Positions 45,565-56,100 of a stretch of DNA of 64,000 nucleotides are shown here, in pieces. Position numbers and translations under genes: made by a program. How positions within the stretch are numbered: position 1 is the stretch's first letter; every line of letters begins with the position of its first letter. The stretch is from assembly GCF_000497045.1 (NCBI RefSeq), contig NW_015961970.1, forward strand, positions 682,802 to 746,801, in the 5' to 3' direction. The DNA comes from Kalmanozyma brasiliensis GHG001. Lineage: Eukaryota > Basidiomycota > Ustilaginomycetes > Ustilaginales. The notes beneath the pieces were generated by a model. The model was given only the letters and a program-made list of their open reading frames with translations. It ran no database searches and had not been told where the DNA came from.

Positions 45565-47781
45565 ATGGAAGATCCCATCCTCATCAGCAAGCGTGCTGAA
45601 AGTGCGGGTCAAGTCACCGTCGACAGCACCCGTACCTCCCTCAACGGCTTTGGCGTCTTTGCCATCATCGTCTTCGCCGTCGTCTCTCTTATTGTCATTC
45701 ACCCGATACGCATTCCGATACCCGCTCCGATTGCAAGCTTCCTTCGACAAAACGGTCGCAAGATCTGGCTGGCATTGGCAGGACCACCCGACGCTGACGA
45801 GCAAGAGAAGGATGCAGTCGAACGCGAGCTCGGCCAGGACGAGCGTAACGATCGACGACCGATGCATCTCACCATCGACCACGTCTCCGCACCTGTGATC
45901 GGCGTGATCGTTCTGCTCGCAACGACGACTATTGGTGGAGAACAGGTCAGGCAGGGCATCGTGGGCGAAGACGGCATCGAGCCATACGATGTCTTGGCGC
46001 TCTTCATCTCCCTTGCCTACATTGCCATCAGCCTCGACGCTACAGGCCTACTTCGCTTCCTCGCCTTTCTCATCTGTCTCAAGGCTGGTCGAAAGGGCAA
46101 AGAGGCAAAGGGGAAGACGCTCTATCTGCTCCTCTACTTTTTCTTCTGGGGCGCCGGCGTGCTGGTCGGTAATGATCCCGTCATTCTTTCAGGAACCGCC
46201 TTCTTGGTCTACTTCACCCGCGTAGCTGGTATCAGCCCACCGGACGCCTGGATCTGGGCCGAGTTCGTTGCCGCTAATATCTCCTCTGCTGTGCTGGTCA
46301 GTTCCAATCCTACGAACCTGGTCATCGCTACCGGATTCGATGTCAACTTCATCACCTACACCGCCTACATGGTGCTGCCTGCTTTCGGCTCTGCTGTAGG
46401 AGGACTTTGTGCGATGATGATCTATTTCAGGAATCGAGAAGACGGGGGGAAGTCTAAGGACGAAGACGAAGCGGGAGGCGAAAAGTCCACGATAAGAAAG
46501 ATCGCAGAGAGCGTCCCCGTCATCGGGAGCCGTATCCGCAATCAAGCGGAGGGTGCTCAGATCCGACAACGCTCCTCGGCGCCGCTCGAAACCATCGGCA
46601 ATGGCGCTGCCGCTACTCCGGATCGTCCATACGCCAACAACACCGCCAATGGCACGACACCAGCATCTGAAACCAATTCCATCGCACCCATTGCCCCGAA
46701 AAAGAAACGCAAGCAGCCGCTCATCTACATCCCCGAGACCATCATCCGACCGGACGTCGACCCCCGCGCTGCGCTCGTGGACAAGACGGGCGCCATCTTT
46801 GGCAGCATTGTCATGGCGGCTACGCTAGCGACGCTGGTGGGCACCTCAGTCATCGGCGGAGTCAAAGTGTTCGAAGTTGCGGTACCAGGAGCGGTGTTGT
46901 GCTTTGTCAGAGACGGCGTGGCGGACTGGCTGAGATGGCGCAAGTCGCGGCTAGAGAAGAGCAAGCCGGAGGAGGCGGGCGAAGGGTCAGTGGACAGTGG
47001 AGTCGCGCCACAAGCTGGAAACGAGGACAACGCGAACGGCACAGTCGATGTCAAATCCAAGCAAGCTGCCAAGGAGGTAGAGGAGATCGAACTCAAGACG
47101 CTGCCCGCTGCTGCGGACGGTAGCGCCTCTCGTGCTGAGCCCTCGTCTTCCTCCTCCACGGCCACTGCAACGGCTCCTGCCCCCGCACGCAGTCGCAACC
47201 TTCTCCGGCGACTCATTCACTTCCACCACCGCCTCACAGTCATCTTCCCCACCGTAACCATCGTGCTGTCCCGCTTGCCCTTCCCGCTCCTCCCCTTTGC
47301 GTTCAGCATGTTCATCCTCGTCCAAGCCCTGGCGCACGTTGGGTTCATCAACATCCTCTCCTCGGGTCTCGGCCGCGTCTGCTCTTCCGGCTACGTCCCC
47401 ACCGCCTTCTTCATCTCGTTCCTCGGCATTGTCCTCTGCAACATCGGAGGCACCAACATCGGCGCCACCATCCTCCTCACCAAATCGGTGCGGTCGCCCT
47501 ACTTCGCAGCCAGGATAGCACATCTGTCGACCAACGATCAGCAGTTGATCGAGAAGGTCGCCCAGTACTCGATTGCGTTCGGAAGCAATGTCGGCGCGCT
47601 GGGCGGCACGTTTGCGGCCAGTCTTGCGGGATTGCTGTGGTTGGGCGGGCTGAAACAGGGAGGAATCAGGGTCAGGGCGGGACAGTTCTTGAGATGGTGC
47701 GCTGTGGTTGTGGGGCCGAGTACCGTCATCGGGATCGCGATCATTGTTGCTGAAGTCAGATACTTTCATGTCAGCGCTTAG
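45565..47781 (+). CDS. ArsB/NhaD-superfamily membrane transporter
   Basis: Multi-span ion transporter of the ArsB/NhaD/P-protein group (ion-transporter superfamily), 738 residues, intronless. The N-terminal half has several helices, including IIVFAVVSLIVIHPIRIP and VIGVIVLLATTTIG, with the signature GNDPVILSGTAFLVYFTRVA followed by WAEFVAANISSAVLVSSNPTN, the conserved loop found in arsenite and sodium/proton permeases. A central hydrophilic loop of about 250 residues (charged, then Ala/Ser-rich) separates it from a second half with inverted-repeat-like features, LCNIGGTNIGATILLTKSV and YSIAFGSNVGALGGTFAASL. This two-half layout with NxGxT/SNxxN loops is typical. The substrate (arsenite, sodium/proton or an organic anion) cannot be set from sequence. 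Confidence 0.85.
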   Translation: MEDPILISKRAESAGQVTVDSTRTSLNGFGVFAIIVFAVVSLIVIHPIRIPIPAPIASFLRQNGRKIWLALAGPPDADEQEKDAVERELGQDERNDRRPMHLTIDHVSAPVIGVIVLLATTTIGGEQVRQGIVGEDGIEPYDVLALFISLAYIAISLDATGLLRFLAFLICLKAGRKGKEAKGKTLYLLLYFFFWGAGVLVGNDPVILSGTAFLVYFTRVAGISPPDAWIWAEFVAANISSAVLVSSNPTNLVIATGFDVNFITYTAYMVLPAFGSAVGGLCAMMIYFRNREDGGKSKDEDEAGGEKSTIRKIAESVPVIGSRIRNQAEGAQIRQRSSAPLETIGNGAAATPDRPYANNTANGTTPASETNSIAPIAPKKKRKQPLIYIPETIIRPDVDPRAALVDKTGAIFGSIVMAATLATLVGTSVIGGVKVFEVAVPGAVLCFVRDGVADWLRWRKSRLEKSKPEEAGEGSVDSGVAPQAGNEDNANGTVDVKSKQAAKEVEEIELKTLPAAADGSASRAEPSSSSSTATATAPAPARSRNLLRRLIHFHHRLTVIFPTVTIVLSRLPFPLLPFAFSMFILVQALAHVGFINILSSGLGRVCSSGYVPTAFFISFLGIVLCNIGGTNIGATILLTKSVRSPYFAARIAHLSTNDQQLIEKVAQYSIAFGSNVGALGGTFAASLAGLLWLGGLKQGGIRVRAGQFLRWCAVVVGPSTVIGIAIIVAEVRYFHVSA

Positions 47782-47872
47782 GCACGTATCAATTGAGATC
47801 GCATATAGAAGCACACACACACGAGCACCACTGACAGTGATATGTACTTGAGAAGAGTTGCATGACGTCGAA

Positions 47873-49894
47873 CTACAGATAGTGCCTGAGCGAATACAGC
47901 AGCACCTTTCCTCTGGTGTTTCCAATCGCCACATACTGCCCACCCGCGCTAAAGTCGACGCTGCTAACGCTACCCAGCGGTGTACCGCTGGTCGGCCAGT
48001 TGCTAAACACCCGCATCGAAGGGAAGTGCACCAGCCTCAACGCGTCCTTCTTACTCCTCGATGCAACCGCCAGGATCTGCCCATCCGCATTCCATCGCAT
48101 CGTCGTAGTAGCGGTAACGAGATTCTCGACCGTCTTGACAGGATCAAGATTGCCGCCGGGAACCTTTCCGAAGGTCGCACCGACCTCCTCGCCCGCCATC
48201 GAGCTAGGGAGGAAGTCCGAGGTGTAGCTCTCCTGAGGTCGCTTGTAGACGTTGACGATACCACCATCGCTGCCGACAGTCCAGAACTTGCCGTTGGGCG
48301 AAACCTCCAACCCTTTGGCACCGAATGAACCGGGATCGTGCCAGATGGATGAACAGCCTACTTCCATCCCCGTGTTCCTGATGTCCCAGAGATGGACGCT
48401 GCCCTCGGTCGACATGGTGAGCAGCTCGACGTCCTTGCCCGTTCCGGTTACGCCGATGCCTGTCCCGCGATCACCCAGCACCGACGCGGCATCCCAGGTG
48501 AAACCCGCCAGAGGGGAGTTCATGCGCACACCACCGATGCGCGTTCCACCCGCAGCACCACTCCTTCCCCAATCCAGCAGATGCACCGCTCCCCTCCGCC
48601 CGCCGATCGCCAACAACCGGTTCCCCTCCTCCATCGTGTGCGGTTGGAACTTCGCATCGCTCAACCTCAACTCTGCCTCCTCCTCCGTCTGCCCTCCCGA
48701 TCCACGCCAGGGGACCGACCGAACCACCCGGCCAGCTTGCAGATCGTACGCGTACAAGAAAGGTCGGTTGCCCGCAATCAATGCGGATGCTCCGGAAGGG
48801 TGGAAGCTCGCATGCTGGATCGGCAGGTCGGGGACGTGAATTGTCTGGACGAGCGGATTGGCGTGGCCGTCGATCTGGAACAGTCGCACGCGGCGATCGC
48901 GACTGGCTGTCATGAGGACGGAGGCGCGCGGGCTGGGATGGAATCGAACCATCTCGATGCCCGGCAGGCTCTCCGAAGCGGCGATAGCGGTAGCAGACTG
49001 CGAGTCGTTGGCGTTCCTCAGACGATCCAATTCGATCTCCCCTGCACGCAGCTTACCTCTTGCCTTGGGAGACCCTCCATAACCCTCAACCAGCCCCGTG
49101 TCGCTGCGCAGCAGATCGTGAATCGACCTAGACGCATCCTCGTTCGTAATCACCGCATCCGCTTCCACCTCCTCAGGCGCGGGCAACGAAGTCAATCGGA
49201 AGGCTGCCCACCCAGGCCTTGGATGAAGCTTCTCGAACTGCGCCCGCAGACGCAGCTCGTATTCGAGCCCGGAGATGTGCTTTTCGCCAACCTCTTCGCG
49301 AAGACGTCGAAGACGGGCGACGCCGACGCGCGAGCCGTTGGCGGCGAGGTTGGTGTTCCGCGTAAGGTCGATGGTGAGTGCGGCGTCGTCTGGGTCTGTC
49401 CAGACGCAGCGTTTGGTGCGTTTGGGTTTGGGGAGGGAAGGCTGACTGGGACCGGCGGAGGCGTCGGCGATGCGAGAGATGAGGATGTCGTCGTCGTCGC
49501 TGTCGCTGTGCGAGAAAGAGGTGGAGGGATCGGGTTGGTTGTCGAGCAGCTGACCATCGTCGTCGTTTCCAGCTGTGTCGACCATGAAGAGGTCCCCGTC
49601 TGCTACGCCCGGGTCTGCGTCGTCCTCGTCATCGCTGGTGGCCGGGAGAGCATCTTCGCCCGTGGCGCGGGCCGCCGACGTCGAGGGCTGGGAGAGCAGC
49701 GAGGAAGAGCCACCAAAGATGAGCTTTTCGAGGTCCAGCTCGTTGGCCGCCGGCGGTGGGGGCGCACGCTTCTTTCGACTGCCTGGAAGGGCGTTCGAGT
49801 TGTCGCCTAGGACGGCTTGCTCTTGTCGACCGGCGTCGAGGTCGGTCTGTTTGGTCAAGGCATCGTTCCTCGACCTCTTGCGTTGCTTGGCCAT
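47873..49894 (-). CDS. UTP18: Utp18, WD-repeat subunit of the U3 snoRNP (SSU processome)
   Basis: Nucleolar protein of the UTP-B subcomplex, needed for 18S rRNA maturation. The 673-residue product begins with a basic stretch (MAKQRKRSRNDALTKQ), then an acidic, Asp-rich region, the family-typical WTDPDDAALTIDLTRNTNL segment and RLREEVGEKHISGLEYELRLR followed by FEKLHPRPGWA, which is diagnostic for Utp18. A C-terminal WD40 propeller follows, with MVRFHPSPRASVLMTASRDR, ASFHPSGASALIAGNRPFLY, FLPSSMAGEEVG and VDFSAGGQYVAIGNTRGKVL near the end. Intronless. It is convergent with the transporter gene (91 bp apart) and divergent from HEM3. Confidence 0.93.
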   Translation of the reverse strand: MAKQRKRSRNDALTKQTDLDAGRQEQAVLGDNSNALPGSRKKRAPPPPAANELDLEKLIFGGSSSLLSQPSTSAARATGEDALPATSDDEDDADPGVADGDLFMVDTAGNDDDGQLLDNQPDPSTSFSHSDSDDDDILISRIADASAGPSQPSLPKPKRTKRCVWTDPDDAALTIDLTRNTNLAANGSRVGVARLRRLREEVGEKHISGLEYELRLRAQFEKLHPRPGWAAFRLTSLPAPEEVEADAVITNEDASRSIHDLLRSDTGLVEGYGGSPKARGKLRAGEIELDRLRNANDSQSATAIAASESLPGIEMVRFHPSPRASVLMTASRDRRVRLFQIDGHANPLVQTIHVPDLPIQHASFHPSGASALIAGNRPFLYAYDLQAGRVVRSVPWRGSGGQTEEEAELRLSDAKFQPHTMEEGNRLLAIGGRRGAVHLLDWGRSGAAGGTRIGGVRMNSPLAGFTWDAASVLGDRGTGIGVTGTGKDVELLTMSTEGSVHLWDIRNTGMEVGCSSIWHDPGSFGAKGLEVSPNGKFWTVGSDGGIVNVYKRPQESYTSDFLPSSMAGEEVGATFGKVPGGNLDPVKTVENLVTATTTMRWNADGQILAVASRSKKDALRLVHFPSMRVFSNWPTSGTPLGSVSSVDFSAGGQYVAIGNTRGKVLLYSLRHYL

Positions 49895-50377
49895 GATTGC
49901 GAGCGGCTGAGTTGTGGGATGTGATGATGAGAACGGAGATGCTCTTCAAGGAGTGTGCTTAGAAGCTCCACCTGCAAGCTCAAAAGTGAATCCCAAAACT
50001 TTCGAAAAAGTCACTTTTCTTCTTGAGTGTCCTGCATTACAGCAGCATGACAAAGCAATGCCGGCTGATTAGAAATGCGCCTCATCAGCTTGAACCGGCA
50101 GCAGCCGGCGTTTCTGAAATTTTAAGCTAAAATATCACGAGACGGAGCGAGAAAAGCCCGGTTAGACTCCACAAAGGCTCTTTTCAACCGAGCACATCAC
50201 TTTCTTCGCAGCTGGCGTAGTTGAGGCCGCAAGGGAGACCCTGTCGAAGAGGTCGTGGCAACACTCGCGTGAGCTCACTCAGCTCTGACTCTTCTCACCA
50301 TCATCGGCTTCACCCGCCTCTCGACAGGATTAACGCAACAGACCATCGGCTCGCAGCAGCAGAGAGAGCTCATAATC
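49895..50377. promoter_or_regulatory. Divergent promoter between UTP18 and HEM3
   Basis: A 483-bp region between divergent starts. The middle part (about 49975-50145) is unusually AT-rich for this genome, with gaaattttaagctaaaat near 50115 and short A and T runs near 50000, fitting a nucleosome-poor promoter core. Confidence 0.5.
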
Positions 50378-52666
50378 ATGGCGCCAGTGCAAGATCTCAA
50401 CACCGAGGCGGTGGCAACCTCCGCCCGCAAGAGCATAGACCATCAGAGCTCGGCACCATCATGGAGCGATGGATCTTCGTGCCCAGTGCCACATGCAAAG
50501 TCGCACCCGCTCCCTCCTGGTCACCCTCCCGTGCCTGATGCTCCCGCGTCGACTCTCTTTCCGCCGACCGACTCTCGCTGCATCTTCTACCGCTCACCAG
50601 AGGATCTCGCGCAGACACCCCCGCTCTCTCGTTCAACATCGTCCTCGATGCTTTCGTCGTCGACTGCGAACACGCTGCCATCGCTCCACGAGCTTGCCGT
50701 CACCCATAGCGCCTCGGCGCACGAGTTCAACAAGGCCCAGATCCTCGACCAGCAAAGGAAAGAGGCCAACATCAACCCCTTGCACTCCGATCGCGAAAGC
50801 CAGCTCGGTCTCGATCCCTCTTGCACCCTCGTCCTTGCTAGTCGCAACAGCCAGCTTGCGCTCGTACAGAGCTCGCATGTCAGCGCCATGCTCGAGGCGC
50901 GCTTCGGCAGGTCATCGCCGCTCTTCCGATCGCAAGTCGAGCAACTCGACAGCACACTAGCATCAAGCCAAGATGGCTCCTCGCCAGAAGCTTCTTCTTC
51001 GAAGAGCCGTCTGCAGAAAGTGGGCGATGAGCACTCCAGCACCGATCTCGACTTCCTCCGCAACTTGCTCGAAGGCTTCCACATCGCGCCCAAGACAGCC
51101 TTGCGGCCACATGCTTTCCCCGTCACATCCATGTCGACCGCAGGTGATCAGAACCTGCGATCGCCACTCTACGTCATTGGCGGTGAAGGCAAGGCGATCT
51201 GGACAAAAGAGCTCGAGGTGGCGCTTGAGCAAGGTGCCGTCGACGCCATCGTTCACTGTCTCAAAGACGTGCCCACTGCATTGCCCAAGGGTCTCGAGCT
51301 GGCTGCCGTTCTCGAGCGCGAGGACCCCCGAGACGCCCTGGTCGTCAAAGCTGGTCTGCCGTACAAGGTGCTCGACGAGCTTCCCGTCGGGTCCGTCATT
51401 GGCACTTCTTCTGTACGCCGAGTAGCCCAGCTGCGACGACGATACCCGCACCTGGTCTTCAGCGATGTTCGCGGCAACATCAACACCCGTCTCGCAAAGC
51501 TGGATGCACCCAACGGTCCATACACGGCCCTGATCCTTGCTGCGGCCGGTCTGATCCGTCTCAATCTTCACTCGCGCGTCACCGCCTTTCTCAGCTCGCC
51601 CGTATTGCTGCACTCGGTCGGACAAGGTTCACTGGCGATCGAAGTGCGCACGCCACCCGAGGGTGCCGATCCCACCACCAACAGGGATGCACGCATTCGC
51701 GAGTTGATCCGCTCCATCGGCGACTGGCGTGCGACGTTCCGTGCTGAAGCAGAACGAGCTCTGCTGAGGGAGCTCGAGGGTGGCTGTTCCATCCCAGTGG
51801 GGGTCGAGACACGCTTCGATGATCACGATCAGGTGGAAGGGCAGCGCAGCGAGGCCATCGAACTCGTCGATGACTTTGTCACACAGGGCGATGCAGGTGC
51901 CAAGGCGGATCTGCCCAACGGTGGCGTGCCGCTCATCAAGGACGGTCACACCATCCCTGCCAGTCAGCTGTCTGGTGACGGCGAGACTGTCCGCTCGCCA
52001 CCGCAGCGTCCACCGCTCGAATCCCTCGCCACAGGCGTACAAGAGATGGAAGCGGCCAAAGCCAGAGCGAAACACCCTCCCGTAGCAACCAACGCTGCCA
52101 CCCTCGCCGAAAAGATCGTATCAACATCGTACAGCATCGTGGACCGCTCGACACCCGCTCCAGAAGGCCGCATGCTTCACATCGACGCCATCGTCGTCTC
52201 CCTCGACGGCAGCCAAGAGTCGCGCTATTCCGCCTCCAAGCACTGTACCACCATCGAAGACGCCCGAGCGCTCGGCATCCACGTCGCGCACGAGCTCGCA
52301 CACAAAAAGGGTGCTCGAGCTATCCTGGAGGAGGTCGAACGACATCGAAAGATGGCGGAAGAAGCGGATCGACGTCGACGCGAGGAGGCCAAGAAGCGAA
52401 AAGCGATGGGTCTGCCTGGTGGCGAGACCAACACGAACGGTGTAGCTTCCGTCGGCGAACAGGGCGACCTGAATGCGCTGAAGAAGTCAAGGGATGGATG
52501 GATGCGCGGTCAGACAGAGATCAGTCTCAATGCGGAATTGGAGAAGCTGCGGGATCAGCATGCGACAGGGACAGGAGGACTCGCGGATAAGGATTGCGAT
52601 TCGCAGGAAATGGATCGAAGGGGTCTGCCGAGAGATGATGGGCAGGCAAAGGCTTGGGAGGTGTGA
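50378..52666 (+). CDS. HEM3: Porphobilinogen deaminase (hydroxymethylbilane synthase), with insertions and a C-terminal extension
   Basis: Third enzyme of haem synthesis; joins four porphobilinogen units into hydroxymethylbilane. Enzyme blocks in order: TLVLASRNSQLALVQSSHV, GGEGKAIWTKELEVAL, IVHCLKDVPTALPKG with the catalytic Asp, GTSSVRRVAQLRRRYPHL, VRGNINTRLAKLD and LEGGCSIPVG. Cys470 in the last block carries the dipyrromethane cofactor. The protein is 762 residues, about twice the usual 340-380. Extra sequence: a Ser-rich head of about 140 residues; an insert of about 50 residues after the first strand region (near 178-230); a second of about 110 between the Cys loop and domain 3 (near 485-590); and a C-terminal tail of about 100 that begins as a charged helix (RHRKMAEEADRRRREEAKKR). 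Domain 3 is seen as HIDAIVVSLDGSQ. Intronless; active-site parts complete. Confidence 0.94.
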   Translation: MAPVQDLNTEAVATSARKSIDHQSSAPSWSDGSSCPVPHAKSHPLPPGHPPVPDAPASTLFPPTDSRCIFYRSPEDLAQTPPLSRSTSSSMLSSSTANTLPSLHELAVTHSASAHEFNKAQILDQQRKEANINPLHSDRESQLGLDPSCTLVLASRNSQLALVQSSHVSAMLEARFGRSSPLFRSQVEQLDSTLASSQDGSSPEASSSKSRLQKVGDEHSSTDLDFLRNLLEGFHIAPKTALRPHAFPVTSMSTAGDQNLRSPLYVIGGEGKAIWTKELEVALEQGAVDAIVHCLKDVPTALPKGLELAAVLEREDPRDALVVKAGLPYKVLDELPVGSVIGTSSVRRVAQLRRRYPHLVFSDVRGNINTRLAKLDAPNGPYTALILAAAGLIRLNLHSRVTAFLSSPVLLHSVGQGSLAIEVRTPPEGADPTTNRDARIRELIRSIGDWRATFRAEAERALLRELEGGCSIPVGVETRFDDHDQVEGQRSEAIELVDDFVTQGDAGAKADLPNGGVPLIKDGHTIPASQLSGDGETVRSPPQRPPLESLATGVQEMEAAKARAKHPPVATNAATLAEKIVSTSYSIVDRSTPAPEGRMLHIDAIVVSLDGSQESRYSASKHCTTIEDARALGIHVAHELAHKKGARAILEEVERHRKMAEEADRRRREEAKKRKAMGLPGGETNTNGVASVGEQGDLNALKKSRDGWMRGQTEISLNAELEKLRDQHATGTGGLADKDCDSQEMDRRGLPRDDGQAKAWEV

Positions 52667-53168
52667 TCTGTCTGAAGCTGTACTTTTACCAAACACTGTA
52701 CTCATCACTCATCGGAAGCTCTCGGACTGTTCGATCGTCTGGCATGCCTGAGTCTGCTCAATACCTGATCTGATCGTGATTCCCCTTCAACCTCGAGGCC
52801 CTTCACCAGCAATGGCGACCGACGACAGCACCTGCCAGATTTTTTCTCGGGTTCAATAATGTTAGAGTCGACTTGTGTGCAGGACTACTCTCGACCAAAA
52901 AGGCAAAAGCGCAGCGCTTTGGTCCGGGTTGCGGACAGCTGAAAAATTTGAGAATTTTTTGAGCTTCAGACCGTGCATTCGAGATTTTTTCTTCTCTCCT
53001 CCAGACAGCGGCTGAGCCTCCCTCACAGAACCCTGTTCGAGCGACATCCTTCGTCCCAACTCCAACCTCATCCCTCCTACTTCTCAGCCCAACTGTACAC
53101 GCGACATCTCGCCACAAGCTTCTTCACAACACCTTTGACGAAGGAAGCTCGCACACGAGTGGCTGATA
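52667..53168. other. Intergenic upstream of the Pol I subunit gene
   Basis: No gene recognised. Bases 52938-52969 form an AT-rich imperfect inverted repeat (ctgaaaaattt ... aattttttgagcttcag), possibly a promoter element for the downstream gene; the last 100 bp are CT-rich leader. Confidence 0.5.
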
Positions 53169-56100
53169 ATGTCGAGCTCCATGTCCTCGGCTAGCTCCTC
53201 GAGCTCACGCTCGTCCTTCGAGGGGCCCTCCACCCCACCCGACACAGTTCACTCGCTACCCAACTCGCTCAAAGCGGCACGACAGGAAGCCGGCATCGAT
53301 GCAGAAGAGCCGATCTGGAAGAAGCGACACACTTTCTTCCCGCTCGAGCGTCAAGAGCGCTACTCGGCTCCAACAGACAAGGGCTTCGTTGCGCCGGAGC
53401 TGACCGAGCTCGTCGCACCAAACATCGAGTCGTTCAATGCACTCTGGGCGGAAGACCCCTCGCTGGACCCGCCAGCATCCGCAGCAGTGTCTGGGTTCGT
53501 CAACGAGGGAGTCGGCTTGCTCGAAAAGAGTCTGCGCCGTTTGCCGCCAAGAATTGTCTTCGATGGACAGGGAGATGCGAATGGTGGTTTCGGCAACAGG
53601 ATCACTCTGCGCATGGACAGCGTCAACCTGTCCAAGCCGCTCGTCAACGAACGCGCCAAGGGCGTGCGCGAACGTAGGGTCTTCCCCACCGAGGCGAGGG
53701 AGAGGCTCTTCACCTACACAGGAAAGCTCACTGCACGACTCTGCTGGAGCGTCAACGGCGACCCGGAACAGAGCGACATCGTCGCGTTGGGCAACTGCCC
53801 CGTCCTCGTCCGATCCAATCGATGCAACCTGCGTGGCATGTCATCCAGAGAGCTCGTAGCTCACCACGAAGAAGCCAACGAGTTCGGCGGCTACTTCCTG
53901 GTCAACGGTAACGAGCGTCTCATCCGATACCTCATCGTCGCCAAGGCCAACAGTCCACAAGCCATCGAACGACCCAGTTTCGAGAAGCGTGGTCCAAGCT
54001 ACTCGAACAAGGCCATCGTCATCCGATGTCTGCACAAGGAGGACCTCATCAGCGTCACCAACGCCGTCCACTACCTTCACAACGGTGGTCTGACACTGCG
54101 ATTCAGCTGGAGGAAGCAGGAGTACATGGTACCTGTGGTCATGGTGCTCAAGGCGCTCGTCGACGCTACGGACAAGGAGATCTTCGCTTCGATTGTTCAG
54201 GGCGACTTCGAAAACACTTTCCTCACGGACCGTGTCGAGCTGCTGCTGCGCAACTTCAAGCAGTACAGCCTCTGGTCGGGTCACCAGTGTCTCGAGTACC
54301 TCGGATCCAAGTTCCGCGTCGTCCTGGGCTGTCCCGAGGACTGGACCGATGCGCAGGTCGGAAGCGAGCTCATCCACCGCATCTTCCTCGTCCACCTCGA
54401 CAGTCCTCGTGAAAAGTTCAAGATGCTCATCTTCATGATTCAGAAGCTCTACTCGCTCGTCGCCGGCGAGTCGTGCGCTGACAATGCCGATTCGCCGCAG
54501 CACCACGAGATCCTCATGCCTGGTTTCCTGGTCGGTCAAATCATCAAGGAGCGTGTCGACGAGGCGGTCGGCAACATCCGTGCTCAGATCGCAAGGGACG
54601 TCCGCATGAAGATCAAAGGTCTCGACTTTTACGACACCCGCTACATCAAGAAGACCGTCTCCAAGGTCAACATCGACATTGGCGTCAAGATTGCTTCGTT
54701 CCTCGCCACGGGTAATCTGTCGTCGCCCTCCGGTCTGGATTTGCAGCAGACATCCGGTTTCACCATCATGGCTGAGAAGCTCAACTTCGCGCGATACCTC
54801 GCTCATTTCCGTTCGGTCCATCGTGGTGCTTTCTTCGCCGAGCTCAAGACGACGTCGGTTAGGAAGCTGCTCCCGGAAGCGTGGGGTTTCTTGTGTCCCG
54901 TACACACGCCAGACGGTTCGCCATGTGGTCTGCTTAACCACTTTTCGCATACGTGCAGGATGACCACCCGTCAGCCGGACGTGTCGCACATCCACGCGCT
55001 GCTGTCCGGCCTTGGCATGACGGAAGCTGCCTTCGCTGTCGGTGCTGTTGGCGCTGCTAGTCAGAAGAACGCCAATGCGCACGAGAGTGTCGTTGTGGTC
55101 CAGCTCGACGGTTCCATCCTCGGCTACACCACCCCATCGCTCGCCAAGCACATGGCCACTGCGCTGCGAATCTGGAAGACCGAGGGCCTGCACCACGTCC
55201 CTCTCGACCTCGAGATTGGCTTCGTCCCCACATCTCGAGCAGGCCAGTACCCTGGTCTCTACCTCTTCTCGAGCCGTGCTCGTATGATGCGACCCGTGCG
55301 GCTCATCCACAACAACAAGATCGACATGGTCGGCCCCTTTGAGCAAGTCTACCTCGACATTGCCTGCGACCCTCAAGAGGTCGTGCCCGGTGTGTCGACC
55401 CACGTCGAGCTTGCCCCCACGTCGATCCTCTCCGTGTTGGCCAACCTCACGCCTTTCTCGGACTACAACCAGTCCCCAAGAAACTGTTACCAGGCTCAGA
55501 TGATGAAGCAAACGATGGGTACCGCCTCGACCGCCGTGAGCAGGAGGACGGACAACAAGCTGTACCGCATCCAGACACCGCAAACACCCGTGGTGCGACC
55601 GGAGCTCTACAACAAGTACGGCTTCGACGACTACCCCAACGGCACCAACGCCATCGTTGCGGTCATCTCGTACACCGGCTACGACATGGAAGACGCCATG
55701 ATTCTCAACAAGAGTGCGCACGAGCGCGGGTTCGGCTACGGCACCGTCTACAAGTCCGAGACCATCGACCTGCGCGACCTCAAGGGCAAGTCGAGCTCGA
55801 GCGTGCCCACCCTCCACTTCGGGTTCGCGCCTGGCTCGCGTGCCACTGAAGCGCAGCGCGCCATCCTCGACCAGGACGGTCTGCCCTACGTCGGCCAGAA
55901 GGTGTTGGCGGGTGAGCCCATCTGCGCCTACTGGGACGAGGTGAGCGGCAAGACCATGTTCAAGAAGTTCAAGGGTGACGAGTACGCCTACGTCGACACG
56001 GTGCGTCTTCTCGGCTCGGACGCTGGTTCTGGTGGAGGCGACAGCGAGTGTCAGAAGGTGCAGATCATGTTGCGCATCACGCGTGCGCCCGTCATCGGCG

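Noticed and set aside
48392..49810. 472-codon frame opposite UTP18
   Set aside because: Antisense shadow of a conserved WD-repeat gene; Arg/Val-rich translation with no domain.
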